64,000 nt of DNA from Oasisia sp. SBJ-2009 (Eukaryota > Annelida > Polychaeta > Sabellida > Siboglinidae): the NCBI GenBank assembly GCA_964017155.1, contig OZ024855.1:57100935-57164934 (forward strand). Reading direction: 5' to 3'. Shown piece after piece: positions 22,790 through 34,180 of this stretch; within the stretch, counting starts at the first letter, position 1; each line of letters starts with the position of its first letter. The notes beneath the pieces were generated by a model. It did no database searches, was not told the origin of the DNA, and was given only the letters and a program-made list of their open reading frames with translations. The position numbers were made by a program, and so were the translations under genes.

Positions 22790-24177
22790 GCACATAATAA
22801 CACATGACATATAAAAACAATCCTGATTAAGGGAATAATTGTAATATTATTTATAACTTTTAGAGGAAACTATGAACATATTGTATTCAAATTAAGACAG
22901 AATGTTAATATTAATGAAAATGATAAAATTAATGAAAGAAGAACACAAGTATTAATGTGAACTCCATTACTCACCCTGAGCACTTTAGAAGGGCAAAGAT
23001 TGTCTCGATTCTCATAGATCCAGCGGGCAGCCTCATCAGTGCTAACATTTTTTGTATGTATAAGGGCCTATCAATAACCAATAATACAACATCATTACAT
23101 CAACGTTTTCAATCCATGCCCATCATTACTGCTATCAGTACCGTGGGATAGAATACCTGTCTATATGAGAATAATTCGTAGTATTATAACAACACAATAT
23201 GATAAGATATGTATCCTACTGCTTACTAAATTAGGAGGCCCATGACACTATAACGATCAGCATGTATAATATGTGTCCTGTTATAACGAAACGAGTCACA
23301 TGTCAAAGGATAAAAATATTGAGTTAGTCAAACCATTGGAAAGACAATACATAAAGCTATCCAACGGTGTAAAAATCATGGACCTAGCTCATATACAGCC
23401 AAAGCTATTGGACACTGAACATATCCGGGGTGGAAAGCTCCAAACTCAAAAAATCACATTTGAAGTTTGCGGTTACGCAAGAAAAAATTATCGAGTGCGC
23501 TTCATTCCAAATTCGGCTGTTTGCTTATATTTCAACTTTTGATGTATTTCTAAACACATTCCCAAGTCACGCTCATTGTTGAAGATATGTCTTGCATATT
23601 GTTTATTGCGATTATCGTAACATAATCTGAGTATTACCAATGTTTTGTAGCAGCCCTGTGATCGATTCCATGTTGTGTATGGATAGCAGGTGCGCACTCG
23701 CACCAATCAAGGGAGCCATGCCCGCAACTGGTGACACTTGTGTATATATAGGTCTCTCCGTTAAGCGCGCCTATTTGGCTAAAGTTGATGCCAGTGGAGA
23801 ATTCCTCTAGCAGAATCAGACAGTTGATATGCTGGGCTTTCCCACAATACCAAATATGTCCGCCATGTATCGATGGAAACCCCGAAGAATACGACTCGAA
23901 CAAGTGTGATTCATCTGTTCTGCTTTTATGAAATTCGTGCAGGAAATGTTACGTAGCCTTTCTAAATTGGTTACAAAATGTACTAAATAATATTATAAAA
24001 ATTAATGGGAATTAAACATTGCGGGTTAATTGATAGAAAAGACATTAAAGTGGGCTTTGGTGACAAAGTCAAAGTTGTCAAATACCACTAACACTGTACA
24101 ATGTTTATACGGTCAGCTGACTTATAGACAACTAATCCTGATTGTTTTACTAGCCCTTAGAAATAGCCACATTAAAC

Positions 24178-24220
<43 letters not shown>

Positions 24221-25930
24221 CATACACATGTGCAACAAAGTCGACGTGTAAGGACGGATAGGGTCGGACGAAGTCAATGCGCATGGACGAACAGGGTTGG
24301 ACAAAGTTGATATACAAGGACGGACAAGGTCGGACGAAGTCGACACGCAAATATGGGTGGCGTCGGACGAAGTCGATGTTGAAGCCAATGAAGATTTTGG
24401 CCTCAGCTTTGCGCTAGATTTTCTTTTGCTATATGTACCACTATCTTTGCTGGTCATTGATAGTTTATTAAAATAACGCCAATTCGCCATTGCGACATCG
24501 TCGAATGATGATTACGAGAAAGTCAAAACAAGACGCAAGATTAGAGACGCTGTCTGTAATCGAATATTTAGCTCGAATGGTTCCACACTAATGATGCCAA
24601 AGAGACACCAGTTATGTAACCCTGTTGTGAACAGTGGGTATCCATAGTCAACTGCCATTTTAAAGTCATTATAGCTAGTCTGACGGGACTGCTCTTCCAA
24701 AACTGTAGGCCTATTAGTCCGAGCTCTAAAACTGCTTGTCCCGGACGATTGGGCTGGCCTTATTTTGCAGCCTATACGGTGTTTTCTCAAAATCAAGTTT
24801 GCTGACATGTGATTCATTTCGCTAGAACAGGTCACAATTAAACAGTTTGCATAACAGAAAAACACGTATGTTGGTAATGTAAATATTCAATATTTTGGCA
24901 GTACCAATATGTTGCATTGCACAGTGTATCGGAATGCTTGGATTCAACACTTAAAGGACAAACAAAGTTAACTTTTACGTGGCATACACCTAATAGAGTT
25001 AATATAAAGTAACAATTTCCACATATACTCAATTTTTTAACGCCAGCGGTTTACCAGATAAATATTTTTTAACACCCAGCCATCCAAATTCTATGCGCCA
25101 CCCCATCTTAGACGAAGAATGACGTCACGACAGTGATCGAGGCGCTCTCCACGTAGATTCCCGGCATAGGGTTTGGCTGTTGTCATGAAATGGCTGCAAC
25201 TCGGCAACGCGCGTAACATGCTGATGACGGTAAATATAAAGTTGTCTATTATTGTTATCGCTGAAATCATCCCATCAACTGATGATACATGTCTACATCA
25301 AAGCATTTCTCCTCAAAATGGACCAAGCACAGTGCCAAACAGTACGCCCGCAAATCACCAACGTGAATCCATTGCTTCAATACTACCGGTTGTTTCAACT
25401 ATTATTGTATGCCGAACACGAAGGCATAATTACTAAAGTTTACCATAGATTTAACCACAGATTTAGATATACGTCTATAAGCAGCTGCTAGATGTCACGC
25501 CAACTGAACGAACTGTCGAAGACTCAAAGTTGTTGACCCTTAACAGCGTCGCCGGAAGCTGACCGAGATATAGAATGCCGCGCGCTGAATGGCCAAGCCA
25601 AATTAACCCTTCACCTATGGCGGCGTCTAGACCATCGTGGATTTCGTTAGAATGTTAGACTTTAAAGTCACATTCTGAGTAAACCGCTGACGTTAAAAAA
25701 TTGAGTATATTTGGAAATTGTTACTTTGTATAAACTCTATTAGGTGTATGACACGAAGCCGTAGCCTTTTTTTGTCCTTTAATTGCTACAACCCTACTAC
25801 ATGGAAACACACTTGCCTTTGCAGCATTTTCACTCGTCACGCCCATGTTGCCAAGGACTGACATCAGTTCTTCGTTTGGGGTGACAGGACCCTCTGCCCC
25901 CCCCTCTTGTTTTTTAATGGATCCACTCAT
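18189..25930 (-). CDS. UBA + peptidyl-tRNA hydrolase 2 (PTH2) family protein, 5 exons, 200 aa
   Basis: Exons in transcript order: 25930-25817, 23067-22975, 21396-21203, 18721-18607, 18275-18189, all phases consistent. The protein begins MSGSIKKQEGG. Residues ~20-60 form a UBA-like three-helix domain (NEELMSVLGNMGVTSENAAK, then ALIHTKNVSTDEAARWIYEN). A linker leads to a PTH2 domain from ~85 (MVLVVNVGLDL, QVAHATLGVYRAM, LRWEECG, EKVEVLQETG, ELGRQAKLMGLPHFLVDD, VTVLGMLGTTEKVERVVGSL). PTH2 enzymes free tRNA from peptidyl-tRNA; UBA plus PTH2 proteins occur in invertebrates. The usual glycine-rich K-G-K-x-A segment reads NNRNLA and the usual A-G-R-T-Q reads TNKTK, so activity is doubtful. The start ATG at 25930 is the only Met before the UBA. 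The first intron is GC-AG. Fold assignment is firm, function is inferred. Confidence 0.88.
18607..18721 (-). CDS. UBA-PTH2 exon 4
   Basis: 115 bp; acceptor ttctgtag ends at 18722, donor gtatga. One base completes the Gly codon of exon 3, then EKVEVLQETGSHALMEL, then QAKLMGLPHFLVDDTNKTK, phase 0 at the end. Its acceptor and first ~20 bases are the template of the satellite that follows upstream. Confidence 0.85.
18722..20845 (-). repeat. 57-59 bp satellite whose unit copies the exon-4 splice acceptor
   Basis: About 28 tandem units (18 left and 10 right of an ATTC insert). On the minus strand a unit reads ...gtttgttgtgtgctgtag, then ggagaatgtagtggtgtta, against the true junction ...tatgttgtgttctgtag, then agagaaggtagaggtgttg. 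Each unit therefore carries a plausible 3' splice site followed by a partly coding-like stretch (E-N-V-V-V-L-E) that then meets a TAA. Confidence 0.9.
19823..20274. repeat. (ATTC)113 microsatellite, likely tail of a truncated retroelement
   Basis: 452 bp of uninterrupted attc repeats inside the satellite. It is preceded by taaataaac and flanked by the same caatgt on both sides (ending at 19812 and starting at 20274), which looks like a target-site duplication. Confidence 0.9.
21203..21396 (-). CDS. UBA-PTH2 exon 3
   Basis: 194 bp; acceptor gctgaccag, donor gtaagg; phase 0 to 2. Encodes a linker, then GHRMVLVVNVGLDLNN, then AMQVAHATLGVYRAM, then LRWEECG. It contains the PTH2 central Gln and His-Ala and the W-E-E-x-G motif. 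Confidence 0.9.
22719..22786. repeat. (AT)n microsatellite
   Basis: Pure TA dinucleotides of about 68 bp in intron 2. Confidence 0.95.
22975..23067 (-). CDS. UBA-PTH2 exon 2
   Basis: 93 bp, 31 codons, phase 0-0; acceptor ttgatag, donor gtgagt. Encodes ALIHTKNVSTDEAARW... to VLR, the second half of the UBA fold. Joining it to exon 1 at the GC donor gives a continuous UBA. Confidence 0.9.
23632..23905 (-). other. Unclassified ORF
   Basis: An 89-codon open frame (SIHGGHIWYCGK..., CGHGSLDWCECAP) in intron 1. It is cysteine-containing but I recognise no domain and no clear splice sites; it may be a transposon or exon relic. Confidence 0.2.
24180..24219. repeat. (AT)n microsatellite
   Basis: About 40 bp of TA dinucleotides. 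Confidence 0.95.
24238..24385. repeat. Degenerate ~30 bp minisatellite (ggtcggacgaagtcg)
   Basis: About four diverged units sharing ggacggaNagggtcggacgaagtc, in intron 1. Confidence 0.7.
24951..25782 (-). mobile_element. TTAA-flanked TIR element with THAP remnants, copy B
   Basis: 832 bp, TTAA at both ends, ends aggac...gtcct, with ~100 bp imperfect terminal inverted repeats. It is inverted relative to copies A and C. It lies in intron 1 of UBA-PTH2 and ends only 34 bp from that gene's exon-1 donor. Confidence 0.9.
25817..25930 (-). CDS. UBA-PTH2 exon 1 with GC donor
   Basis: 38 codons from ATG at 25930 to Lys, followed by gcaagt (25816-25811). MSGSIKKQEGG, then NEELMSVLGNMGVTSENAAK, the first half of the UBA domain. 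The exon/intron frame and the UBA alignment both place the junction at AAG|gcaagt. Confidence 0.88.
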
Positions 25931-28410
25931 CCTACAACTGAAGACAACGCCATTCTTACAGGGAGGTTCATCCTCAGGTCACGTGTGTGGGTGCTCTGCT
26001 GATTACATCAGTCTCAGCTGCGCAAATTTCTCGATTATAAGCTTGACCAATAATATCGCTTGGCAGCAAGTTCCGATGGCTGAATTTCAGGCACATAAAA
26101 AATTCACATCAGTAATCATAATTATTTGGATTCTTGGAAATCAAGGGCTTTAATTTTTAGATGTCTTGGAAATGGACCTTGGGTAAGGTGTGTATGCTGT
26201 TGTCATGGGAGACCAGTGAAGTCAATCACTAGTTTGATTCAAGTTTGCACAGTTTACTGTGGAGATCTATACCAGTTTTGGTTTCAGGCAGCAGGCCTTT
26301 GTGCATAGTCAAATGTTCCAAATACAAATAAATCACTGTAGACATGCCTACATGTAAGTTTTTGTACATGCAAGCCTTGGCTTAATTTGGTGTAATTAAC
26401 CAGCATTATTAGCATACTTATCTACCTACTAGGTACTCACTGAGGTGATTACAAGCCAAACGTATGCCTGCACAAACGGATCAGTCTGTCCAAAAGACAG
26501 ACCTGTGGGTGGTCCCTAGATAAAGGTATGCCAGGCATAGGTGTGAAATTTTGATTTTGATCTTTTGGTTTTTGGATTCCACACAGCCCTTCTGGAGCTG
26601 ACATAGGAGTTGTGCAGTGTGGGGCGCAATGCTACGGGTGCATGAATATGAAAGTGAATTTAGAAGAATAATGAAACAAATGGTATTAATTTGTGCAAAT
26701 TAGAAACAGTCTCTATATCTAAATTTAAGCTAGTCTGGTGAGGTGTGCTGGAGCAACAAGGTGGATGGTACTGAGGTTTTGTTGGAATGGGTGTAGCGGT
26801 GGTATGCTTATGACTTCTGGGGAGGGGTAGGTTCCAGGGTCATGACTCTCGGGTTGAAAGAGTATGCGTATGTATTGATGCATGCGTGGATTTGTATGCA
26901 CTTTTTGGGATTGCTGTTTCGTGTACGGGAGCATGGGGTTATGATGTGTTGTTTTAACGTGATATTTAGGTTTTGTTTTATTTTGTAAAAGAATACGCAT
27001 AGGTGGCTTAATCGTCGTCTTTCAAGTATGTACCAACCAAGTTTGTTTATTGTACTGTTACACTTGGTCTATATGTGGTCTATTTTGGTCAATAGAAAAT
27101 TCTGCACCTAGTCTAAAGATAATGTGAACGAATTAAAAAATAAGACAGTCTAATGAATCTAACACTAAATCTACGCATTAGCCTGGCTAAAAGACAGAAT
27201 TATGCAGGCACTACTAACGTCAACATTTAATAAGATACAATTTTACTGCTGTCGTGTTGAATGTGGCATACATCACGTGTCATGCCCATGAAATAATGAA
27301 TCATGACATTTGCAACCCTTACATATAAGTCAGATTGTGTATATGTATAATGACTACTAAATATAGCCAGATAAACATTAATCCACTAGTCATTGTATGT
27401 TGATGTAGGCCTACATTTGTTCCATAAAAAGGCATTATCATGTTCATTGTTCATCAGCTCAGCTCAGTTTAGCTGTGCCTGTGACCAGCGAAACGACTGA
27501 AACAAAACGGTTAACAAGTTTTCAATTCGAAAACTTATGCTGTGTTGCGATTGATATACTATACTTTTTCAACAAGCAGTGAGAAATCCTGTGTTGTCGT
27601 GTAGCACGTGTAGAACGTTTAAAGACATATAACTTATTTCCTTTGCAAAATGCACAGACGAAAGACGCATTCAGCAGACCATGTGATTTCTTTGAAGACC
27701 GCCAGACGGCGCTACATCTTAATTAAAAACATTTCAACATTTACTGATGAGACAAATAAAAAATATATTTTAGAGTGACATGAAGTTATTACACAATGCT
27801 TAATAAAATAGCTAGTAAACTAGTCATAGATTGCTTATCATGCATCTGGTCACTGTATGCTATCTGACGGACTTCATAACAGTTACTAAACTGAGTCATT
27901 GTTTTGTTGACGCTCGCGGTTTAGCGTACTCTTTGTCTTTGATCACGTTGACGTTGTGGAAATGTGTTTCGGCTCATGTTCTGGCAATTACAGAAGCACC
28001 ACTGGCTGTTAATAAGTCTGTGAATACCTAGCATATGAAGCATAGGTTATATGAAAGTCACTGGCTGCGAGTTTTGCATTCACATATATTTACAAGCACA
28101 TAGTCATAGATACCGTGAAAATGAAACAGTTTTAAAATCGGCAACGTTTTTGTTGACATTATTTTGAGACACTTACTGAATTTCAGGGCACCTCACAATA
28201 ACATCTTTTGACTATATTTATATGATTAATTTATTCTATATCATTCCACGCATAAAGACGGTCAAAATTCATTCTATTGAAAAGAATCGTTAGAATATTA
28301 TTACATGTATGTGAATGACAATGTCACACAGATTTATTGTATTAAAAACTAAACACATAAAAAACTAAATCGGGCACGACTGATAATATATATAAATTAA
28401 TTAAAGGCAC
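25931..28410. other. Intergenic; no gene recognised
   Basis: Upstream flank of UBA-PTH2. AT-rich, no long exon-like frame; the promoter of UBA-PTH2 should lie at its left end but no TATA box is convincing. Confidence 0.5.
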
Positions 28411-28587
28411 TTCAACGAACTCCGCGACCGCGATGTTTTTTGTGCACGGTTTCGCGTACCGTTGCAGCGCGGGCCGTTTACTCAGCACTTGGGTAGTGCT
28501 TTGCTTCAACCGGAGTTTCCGCGGTCTTTTAAGTTTTAACGGTCAAGGTCGTCAATTCGTCATTCGCTGCGAGGATCGTTTTGCGGG
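28411..28587 (+). other. CpG-rich stretch, possible first exon of an unseen plus-strand gene
   Basis: A locally GC/CpG-rich segment (ccgcgaccgcgatg..., gcgcgggccg...) in AT-rich surroundings. It has an ATG at 28433, an open frame of ~51 codons and a good donor (gcgg|gtgagt at about 28588). No domain is recognised and no downstream exon was found. Confidence 0.3.
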
Positions 28588-29788
28588 TGAGTTGAACTTT
28601 CTGTACGTCTTTTTGTTTTTGAAATTAAGCCAAAATTAAGCTAATTTTTATAGATTTCATGACATAGCTGTGTTTGTATTGCAAATTTTGTAGTATCGGT
28701 TTGAAAAAACATTAACGATTTTACTTGTAGGTAAATCTAGTATTTAATTGGTATGTGTTAAAATTTTCGTTGCCGTGCCAGCTCGTGCAATATGGCTTTT
28801 GCGCGGTTAAAAAATGTGATGTTTGAGCGATCTCTGGTCAAATGCGCGTCATCGGAGCAGAGGCGCGTAGCGACATCGTGGATATTGAATATTAGTATAT
28901 TCACTAATTTATATATCGCGCACTTATTTAGCAATTTTGGTTAATTTTGTATTGGCATGGTTTTGTAAAATATATTTAGTTTTAATTAAATTACGACTTA
29001 AAAAAAAATCAGCAGAGCCAGATGAGATGGCAGAGGATGTTGGAAATAGGCTTAATCTCAATTAGATGGTAATAGTTAAATAGGTAACAAATCACATTTA
29101 TTAATATGAGTTTTATTCAGTTATGATTGCCAATGGCAATGCAAGTTGCTAGAAAATTGTGAACATTTTAATTGCTTTATATTTATTAAATATTTTTTCT
29201 TCAGTTTGTCCATAATGGACCATAATCCATATGTTAATTATGTAACATTAATAGGCCCAGGCCCCAGGGAAGGTATTTAAACATGTAAGACTTTATCATG
29301 TAGATCATAAATAGTTGTATATTTATTAATACGATACTTGTCAGTTTTTTAACATGATTGTTTGTTATTTCAGAGATTGCAATTGCAAAATACACTGATC
29401 TTACGGTAACTGTCAAGTTACATATGGACTGGTATTTTTAATATAAGCTTAGACAAGATAATTAAGAATAGCACTACTGCTATTCCTAATTAAAATTAAT
29501 AATAATGCCATTATTTCTATAAATGTTACCCATTACTAATAATTATTTATTTGCTATTTATCTAAATGCTTGGCATAAATATACAATAATACTGACATCA
29601 TATATGCCTGATGAATTATTGTAGTTATTACATGCACTTCGAATTGTTTTATTTCAGAAATCTCGCACCTGAAAAATCACACATGAGTATGCATAATTAC
29701 AAGCTTCGTTTGACTGAAGATGACACAGCAACATATCTACACTCTCTGAAGATACAGTCCCTGTGAACGTGACATGTATATTGCAGTT

Positions 29789-30626
29789 TTAAAGGACAAA
29801 AAAAGGCTACGGCTTCGTGTCATACACCTAATAGAGTTTATACAAAGTAACAATTTCCACATATACTCAATTTTTTAACGTCAGCGGTTTACTCAGAATG
29901 TGACTTTAAAGTCTAAAATTCTAACGAAATCCACGATGGTCTAGACGTCGCCATAGGTGAAGGGTTAATTTGGCTTGGCCATTCAGCGCGCGGCATTCTA
30001 TATCTCGGTCAGCTTCCGGCGACGTCGTTAAGGGTCAACAACTTCGAGTCTTCGACAGTTCGTTCAGTTGGCGTGACATCTAGCAGCTGCTTATAGACGT
30101 ATATCTAAATCTGTGGTTAAATCTATGGTAAACTTTAGTTATTATGCCTTCGTGTTCGGCATACGGTTGCAATAATAGTTGAAACAACCGGTAGTATTGA
30201 AGCAATGGATTCACGTTGGTGATTTGCGGGCGTACTGTTTGTCACTTTGCTCGGTCCATTTTGAGGAGAAATGCTTTGATGTAGACATGTATCATCAGTT
30301 GATGGGATGATTTCAGCGATAACAATAATAGACAACTTTATATTTACCGTCATCAGCATGTTACGCGCGTTGCCGAGTTGCAGCCATTTCATGACAACAG
30401 CCAAACCCTATGCAGGGAATCTACGTGGAGAGCGCCTCGATCACCGTCGTGACGTCATTCTTCGTCTAAGATGGGGTAGCGCATAGAATTTAGATAGCTG
30501 GGTGTTAAAAAATATTTTTCTGGTAAACCGCTGGCGTTAACAAATTGAGTATATGTGGAAATTGTTACTTTATATTAACTCTATTAGGTGTATGCCACGT
30601 AAAAGTTAACTTTGTTTGTCCTTTAA
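29789..30626 (+). mobile_element. TTAA-flanked TIR element with THAP remnants, copy C
   Basis: 838 bp, TTAA...TTAA, termini ttaaaggacaaa and inverse, ~100 bp TIRs. On the plus strand it encodes MPSCSAYGCNN (intact first Cys pair) at 30144, a stop, then in another frame LKQWIHVGDLRAYC and LCSVHFEEKCFDVDM, the two halves of a THAP C2CH finger. No transposase catalytic domain. Confidence 0.9.
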
Positions 30627-30863
30627 TAGATAATAATACAACACTATTTTATTGCCCGGACAAAACTGTATATGTCAATTAACAGTGAAGATACAGAACC
30701 TATAAAGGCATCAATATATCACATGCATCATCTGCTTACAGTAATTTATAATTTATTACACAATTTGTCTCGCTGAATGTGATACATAATACACATATCT
30801 ACACTGAACATAGTGAGGCGGAGTAATATGAGCAGCTTCTTCATCTTGGACTTTATCCCAGTG

Positions 30864-30868
30864 GAGGG
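30864..30868. repeat. Target-site duplication GAGGG of LTR element 2
   Basis: gaggg at 30864-30868 is repeated at 35618-35622. Confidence 0.95.
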
Positions 30869-31093
30869 TGAAACGTGTCGTCTTGGCCTGACATCTGTGT
30901 AGTCGGATTGTCCGACTCATCTCGCATTCATACATATCTGATTCGACACCAGAAGTACTGAACAAATCACTTTATTACAATTACAAGCAGAGAGAGGGAT
31001 AACACTGATCAACCTCGAGTCTCGTCATCTTCCAAGACTGATCTCTTGGACTGCATATGTCGTTCTATGCATTTACATTGGCATACCATCACA
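30869..31093 (-). repeat. 3' LTR of element 2
   Basis: 225 bp, differs from the partner at 35393-35617 at two positions that I can see. Confidence 0.95.
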
Positions 31094-31306
31094 TCCCTCT
31101 TTCTTCAAAACATAAAGACAAAATAACTAACTTACTAATGTCCGTATGTAAGAGAAATCAAATCATTATTCTAACTATTAGCCATAATGTTCGTGTAAAC
31201 TAGAACACAATTACACGTCCAATCGTTGTGGGCGTTTCACTCGTCTTCCGGAGCTAGTGTATTGTTCCGGTTGTGGAAGCTGGAAACGGACTGACTTTTT
31301 CTGGGG

Positions 31307-34180
31307 TTACACGGAGGTGGCCGGTACGACTTGCATGTCGTCTCTTCGCGTCAAGTCGTCTGTATCGTCCACGTTGTCTTGTTGGAACGTATGTCGCTCA
31401 GTCGTCTCACGGAGGTGACGACGGTTACGCCTAAGGACATTGCCTGTCGGAGTCAAGACGTTGTACGACCGCGGCTGTACATCAGTTGATATCACCTTGG
31501 CAGGCTGCCAGGTGTCTGTCTGAGTGTCTCTCATACGAACGTCCTGTCCGGGTATTAGCGGTGCAAGTGGTTGCATAGCTCGCTTATCATGGTTAAGACG
31601 TTGGATTTCTTGCCTCTCGGCGAGACGACGTCTGATTTCGTCTTTCGACCAGTGTTCATTTCTGATGATCACGGGGAGGTTCGACTTGTACTTGCGGGCA
31701 TTTAGTATCTCTGCCGGTGACGGTAAGTGGCTGTCGATTGGTGTGGATCTCAACGCGAGCAGTGCTTTCTGCGGGTTGGATCTCGACATCGCTGCCTTCT
31801 TCAGGGTATACTTCACCGTCTGAACTTGACGTTCGATGAATCCATTCGATTGTGGGAAGTGTGGGCTGGACGTTACGTGGTCGAAGCACCACTCGGCGGC
31901 GAAGTTTCGAAAAGCCTGACTGCTATAGTGTCCACCGTTGTCGCTCACAACCTTGCTTGGCGATCCATTCTCCGCAAACACCTCACTCATCTTCGATATG
32001 ATGCGGTCACTCGTCACCTTCCCCTCGATGCGGTAGACAAAAGGGAATTTCGAATAGTAGTCACAGATGAGAAGATACGTGTCCTCTCGTATGGCAAACA
32101 GGTCTGTGCCGACGATCTGCCTCGGACGTGTCGGTAACTCATGCTGCATCAGCGGCTCGTGCGCCTGACGTTTCTGTAACCGTTGACACGCGTCGCACTT
32201 CCTCACGATGTCGTCGATGTCCTTGTTGATCGACTTCCAGTAGACACAGGACCTCGCTCGTAGCCGGGTCTTCTCTAAGCCCTGGTGAGCCTCGTGCAGT
32301 TTGCTCAACACTTCCGCCTGTAGACTTAGGGGAATCACCAGACGGTCGCCCTTCACGATAAGACCGTCCTCAACTGCCAACTCGTCTCGGCATGACCAGT
32401 AGGGTCGCAACGGTGCAGCTAGGAGGCGTTGACTATCTGGCCATCCACCCACGATGACGGCTCTCAGCGCACACAGTTCATCGTCGGCCTGTGTCGCCTC
32501 TCTAATCGACTGTAGTTTCTGCGTTGAAAACTGTACGAATGACACTTGTATGTCAAGGTCGATCTCGCTACTCGGTTGTCTTGACATGGCGTCGGCCAGC
32601 ATCATTTGCTTTCCTGGCTTGTAGCGTAACACAAAGTCATACGGTTGTACTCGCAGGAACATTCTCTGTAATCTCTGCGGTGCTGCTGCAAGGTTCTTCA
32701 AGTTGATCATCTCGAGAGGTTTGTGGTCCGACTCGAGAACGAACGATTTTCCGTAGACATACATGTGGAACCTCTCGCAGCCGAAGACGACTGCGAGCAT
32801 CTCACGTTCAATGTTGGCGTATCGCTGTTCGCAATCACTAAGGGACTTGCTGGCAAACGCGATGGGCTTCCCGTGTTGAATGAGAACAGCGCCGAGTCCT
32901 CGGCTGGAGGCGTCGACGTGGATGACACTCTCAGCCTGTGGGTCGAAGTACGCAAGGGTCACTTCACGACAGATGAGAGACTTCGTCGCTTCAAACGCTG
33001 CGTTGTGAGATTCCGCCCAGATGAACTCGGCGTCCTTCTTCACTAGATCACGCAGGGTTGCGGTTTGCTGCGACAGGTTTGGAATGTATGGCGATATGTA
33101 CGTGGCTATGCCCAGAAATTCCTGAAGTTGTGCGACGTTTTGCGGTTCTTTCATTCGCTGGATGTCCGCGGCTTTGCCTGGGTCTGGACGTACGCCGTCT
33201 GCGCTGAATTCCAACCCGAAGAACTTCATGTTCGCCTGTTTGATGTCGCATTTATCAATGTTGAACACCAGCCCATGCTGCAGTGCTACTCTCATCAAGT
33301 TGTGCAGATGTTTGTCGTGTTCGGCTTCTGTCTTCCAGAACACACCCACGTCGTCAGCAATACTTATCGCTCCTGGGCACTTCTCAAGGATGCAGTCCAT
33401 CCTCTCCTGGAACACGTCTTGGCTGAGGTTCAGGCCAAACGGTAGTCTTCTGAAACAATACCGGCCGAAGGGACTGTTGAACGTTGTCAGACGCTTAGAC
33501 TCGTCGTCTAACTGCACGGACCAGTATCCGTGACGTGCGTCTAGCTTGGAGAAGATCATTGACCCAGCAAGCTTGTGGGTAATTTCCTCCAAGGTCGGTG
33601 TTGGGTAGTGCGGACGCTTGATAGCTGTGTTCAAGTCTTTGGGATCCAAGCAGATGCACAACTTTCCGTTCGACTTCCTGCTGTATACGATGCTAGATAC
33701 CCAATCTGTAGGCTCCTCGACCTTCTCGATCACCCCGAGTTCTACCATCTGGTTGATCTCATTCCTCACGTCGTCTTTGATGTGGATCGGACATCGTCTG
33801 GGCGCATGTACGACAGGGGTCACAGCAGGGTCTAGTGTGATGTGGAACGTTTCGCGGAACTTGCCGATGCCCTTAAAACAATCTGGATACAGCCGCTGGA
33901 GATCTTCCTTCGAGTTCAACGGCGGTGGATGTTCGCTGACTGCACAGTTCAAGGTCACCAAGTTGAGCTTGCGGCAGGAAGGTAGTCCCAAGATCACTGG
34001 ACCTGGCGTGTCAGCAACAAAGAACTCTGCTTCGTGTGTGGTTGTCTCATGCACACACTTCAGTCGCGTAGTACCGTACTGCCGGATCAATTGTCCGTTG
34101 TAGGCAGTTAGGATCGTGTCTCGATGCTCAAGGCAGCCTCGCACAGGTATTCCTTCTGTGTCGATGTTTGACGGGTACAT
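31307..34180 (-). CDS. Pol polyprotein (RT-RNase H-integrase) of LTR element 2, 957 codons
   Basis: Domains by residue: end of protease with VILGLPSC (~62-69); RT ~135-330 with LDARHGYWSV, FRRLPFGLNLSQ and catalytic SIADD (Asp276-Asp277; an IADD box instead of YxDD); RNase H ~415-530 (HVDASSRGLGA, Asp423; Glu460; SDHKP, Asp484); integrase zinc region with LHEAHQG and KCDACQ (Cys662, Cys665); integrase core D693, D747, E783; C-terminal tail. The frame starts at a Met within the protease region because of the upstream 4-bp insertion, so the natural start is lost. Copies and integrates the element's RNA in germ cells. All catalytic residues I can recognise are present. Confidence 0.93.
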   Translation of the reverse strand: MYPSNIDTEGIPVRGCLEHRDTILTAYNGQLIRQYGTTRLKCVHETTTHEAEFFVADTPGPVILGLPSCRKLNLVTLNCAVSEHPPPLNSKEDLQRLYPDCFKGIGKFRETFHITLDPAVTPVVHAPRRCPIHIKDDVRNEINQMVELGVIEKVEEPTDWVSSIVYSRKSNGKLCICLDPKDLNTAIKRPHYPTPTLEEITHKLAGSMIFSKLDARHGYWSVQLDDESKRLTTFNSPFGRYCFRRLPFGLNLSQDVFQERMDCILEKCPGAISIADDVGVFWKTEAEHDKHLHNLMRVALQHGLVFNIDKCDIKQANMKFFGLEFSADGVRPDPGKAADIQRMKEPQNVAQLQEFLGIATYISPYIPNLSQQTATLRDLVKKDAEFIWAESHNAAFEATKSLICREVTLAYFDPQAESVIHVDASSRGLGAVLIQHGKPIAFASKSLSDCEQRYANIEREMLAVVFGCERFHMYVYGKSFVLESDHKPLEMINLKNLAAAPQRLQRMFLRVQPYDFVLRYKPGKQMMLADAMSRQPSSEIDLDIQVSFVQFSTQKLQSIREATQADDELCALRAVIVGGWPDSQRLLAAPLRPYWSCRDELAVEDGLIVKGDRLVIPLSLQAEVLSKLHEAHQGLEKTRLRARSCVYWKSINKDIDDIVRKCDACQRLQKRQAHEPLMQHELPTRPRQIVGTDLFAIREDTYLLICDYYSKFPFVYRIEGKVTSDRIISKMSEVFAENGSPSKVVSDNGGHYSSQAFRNFAAEWCFDHVTSSPHFPQSNGFIERQVQTVKYTLKKAAMSRSNPQKALLALRSTPIDSHLPSPAEILNARKYKSNLPVIIRNEHWSKDEIRRRLAERQEIQRLNHDKRAMQPLAPLIPGQDVRMRDTQTDTWQPAKVISTDVQPRSYNVLTPTGNVLRRNRRHLRETTERHTFQQDNVDDTDDLTRRDDMQVVPATSV

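Noticed and set aside
23273..23542. 89-codon plus-strand ORF in a UBA-PTH2 intron
   Set aside because: No domain, no splice or promoter context that I could support.
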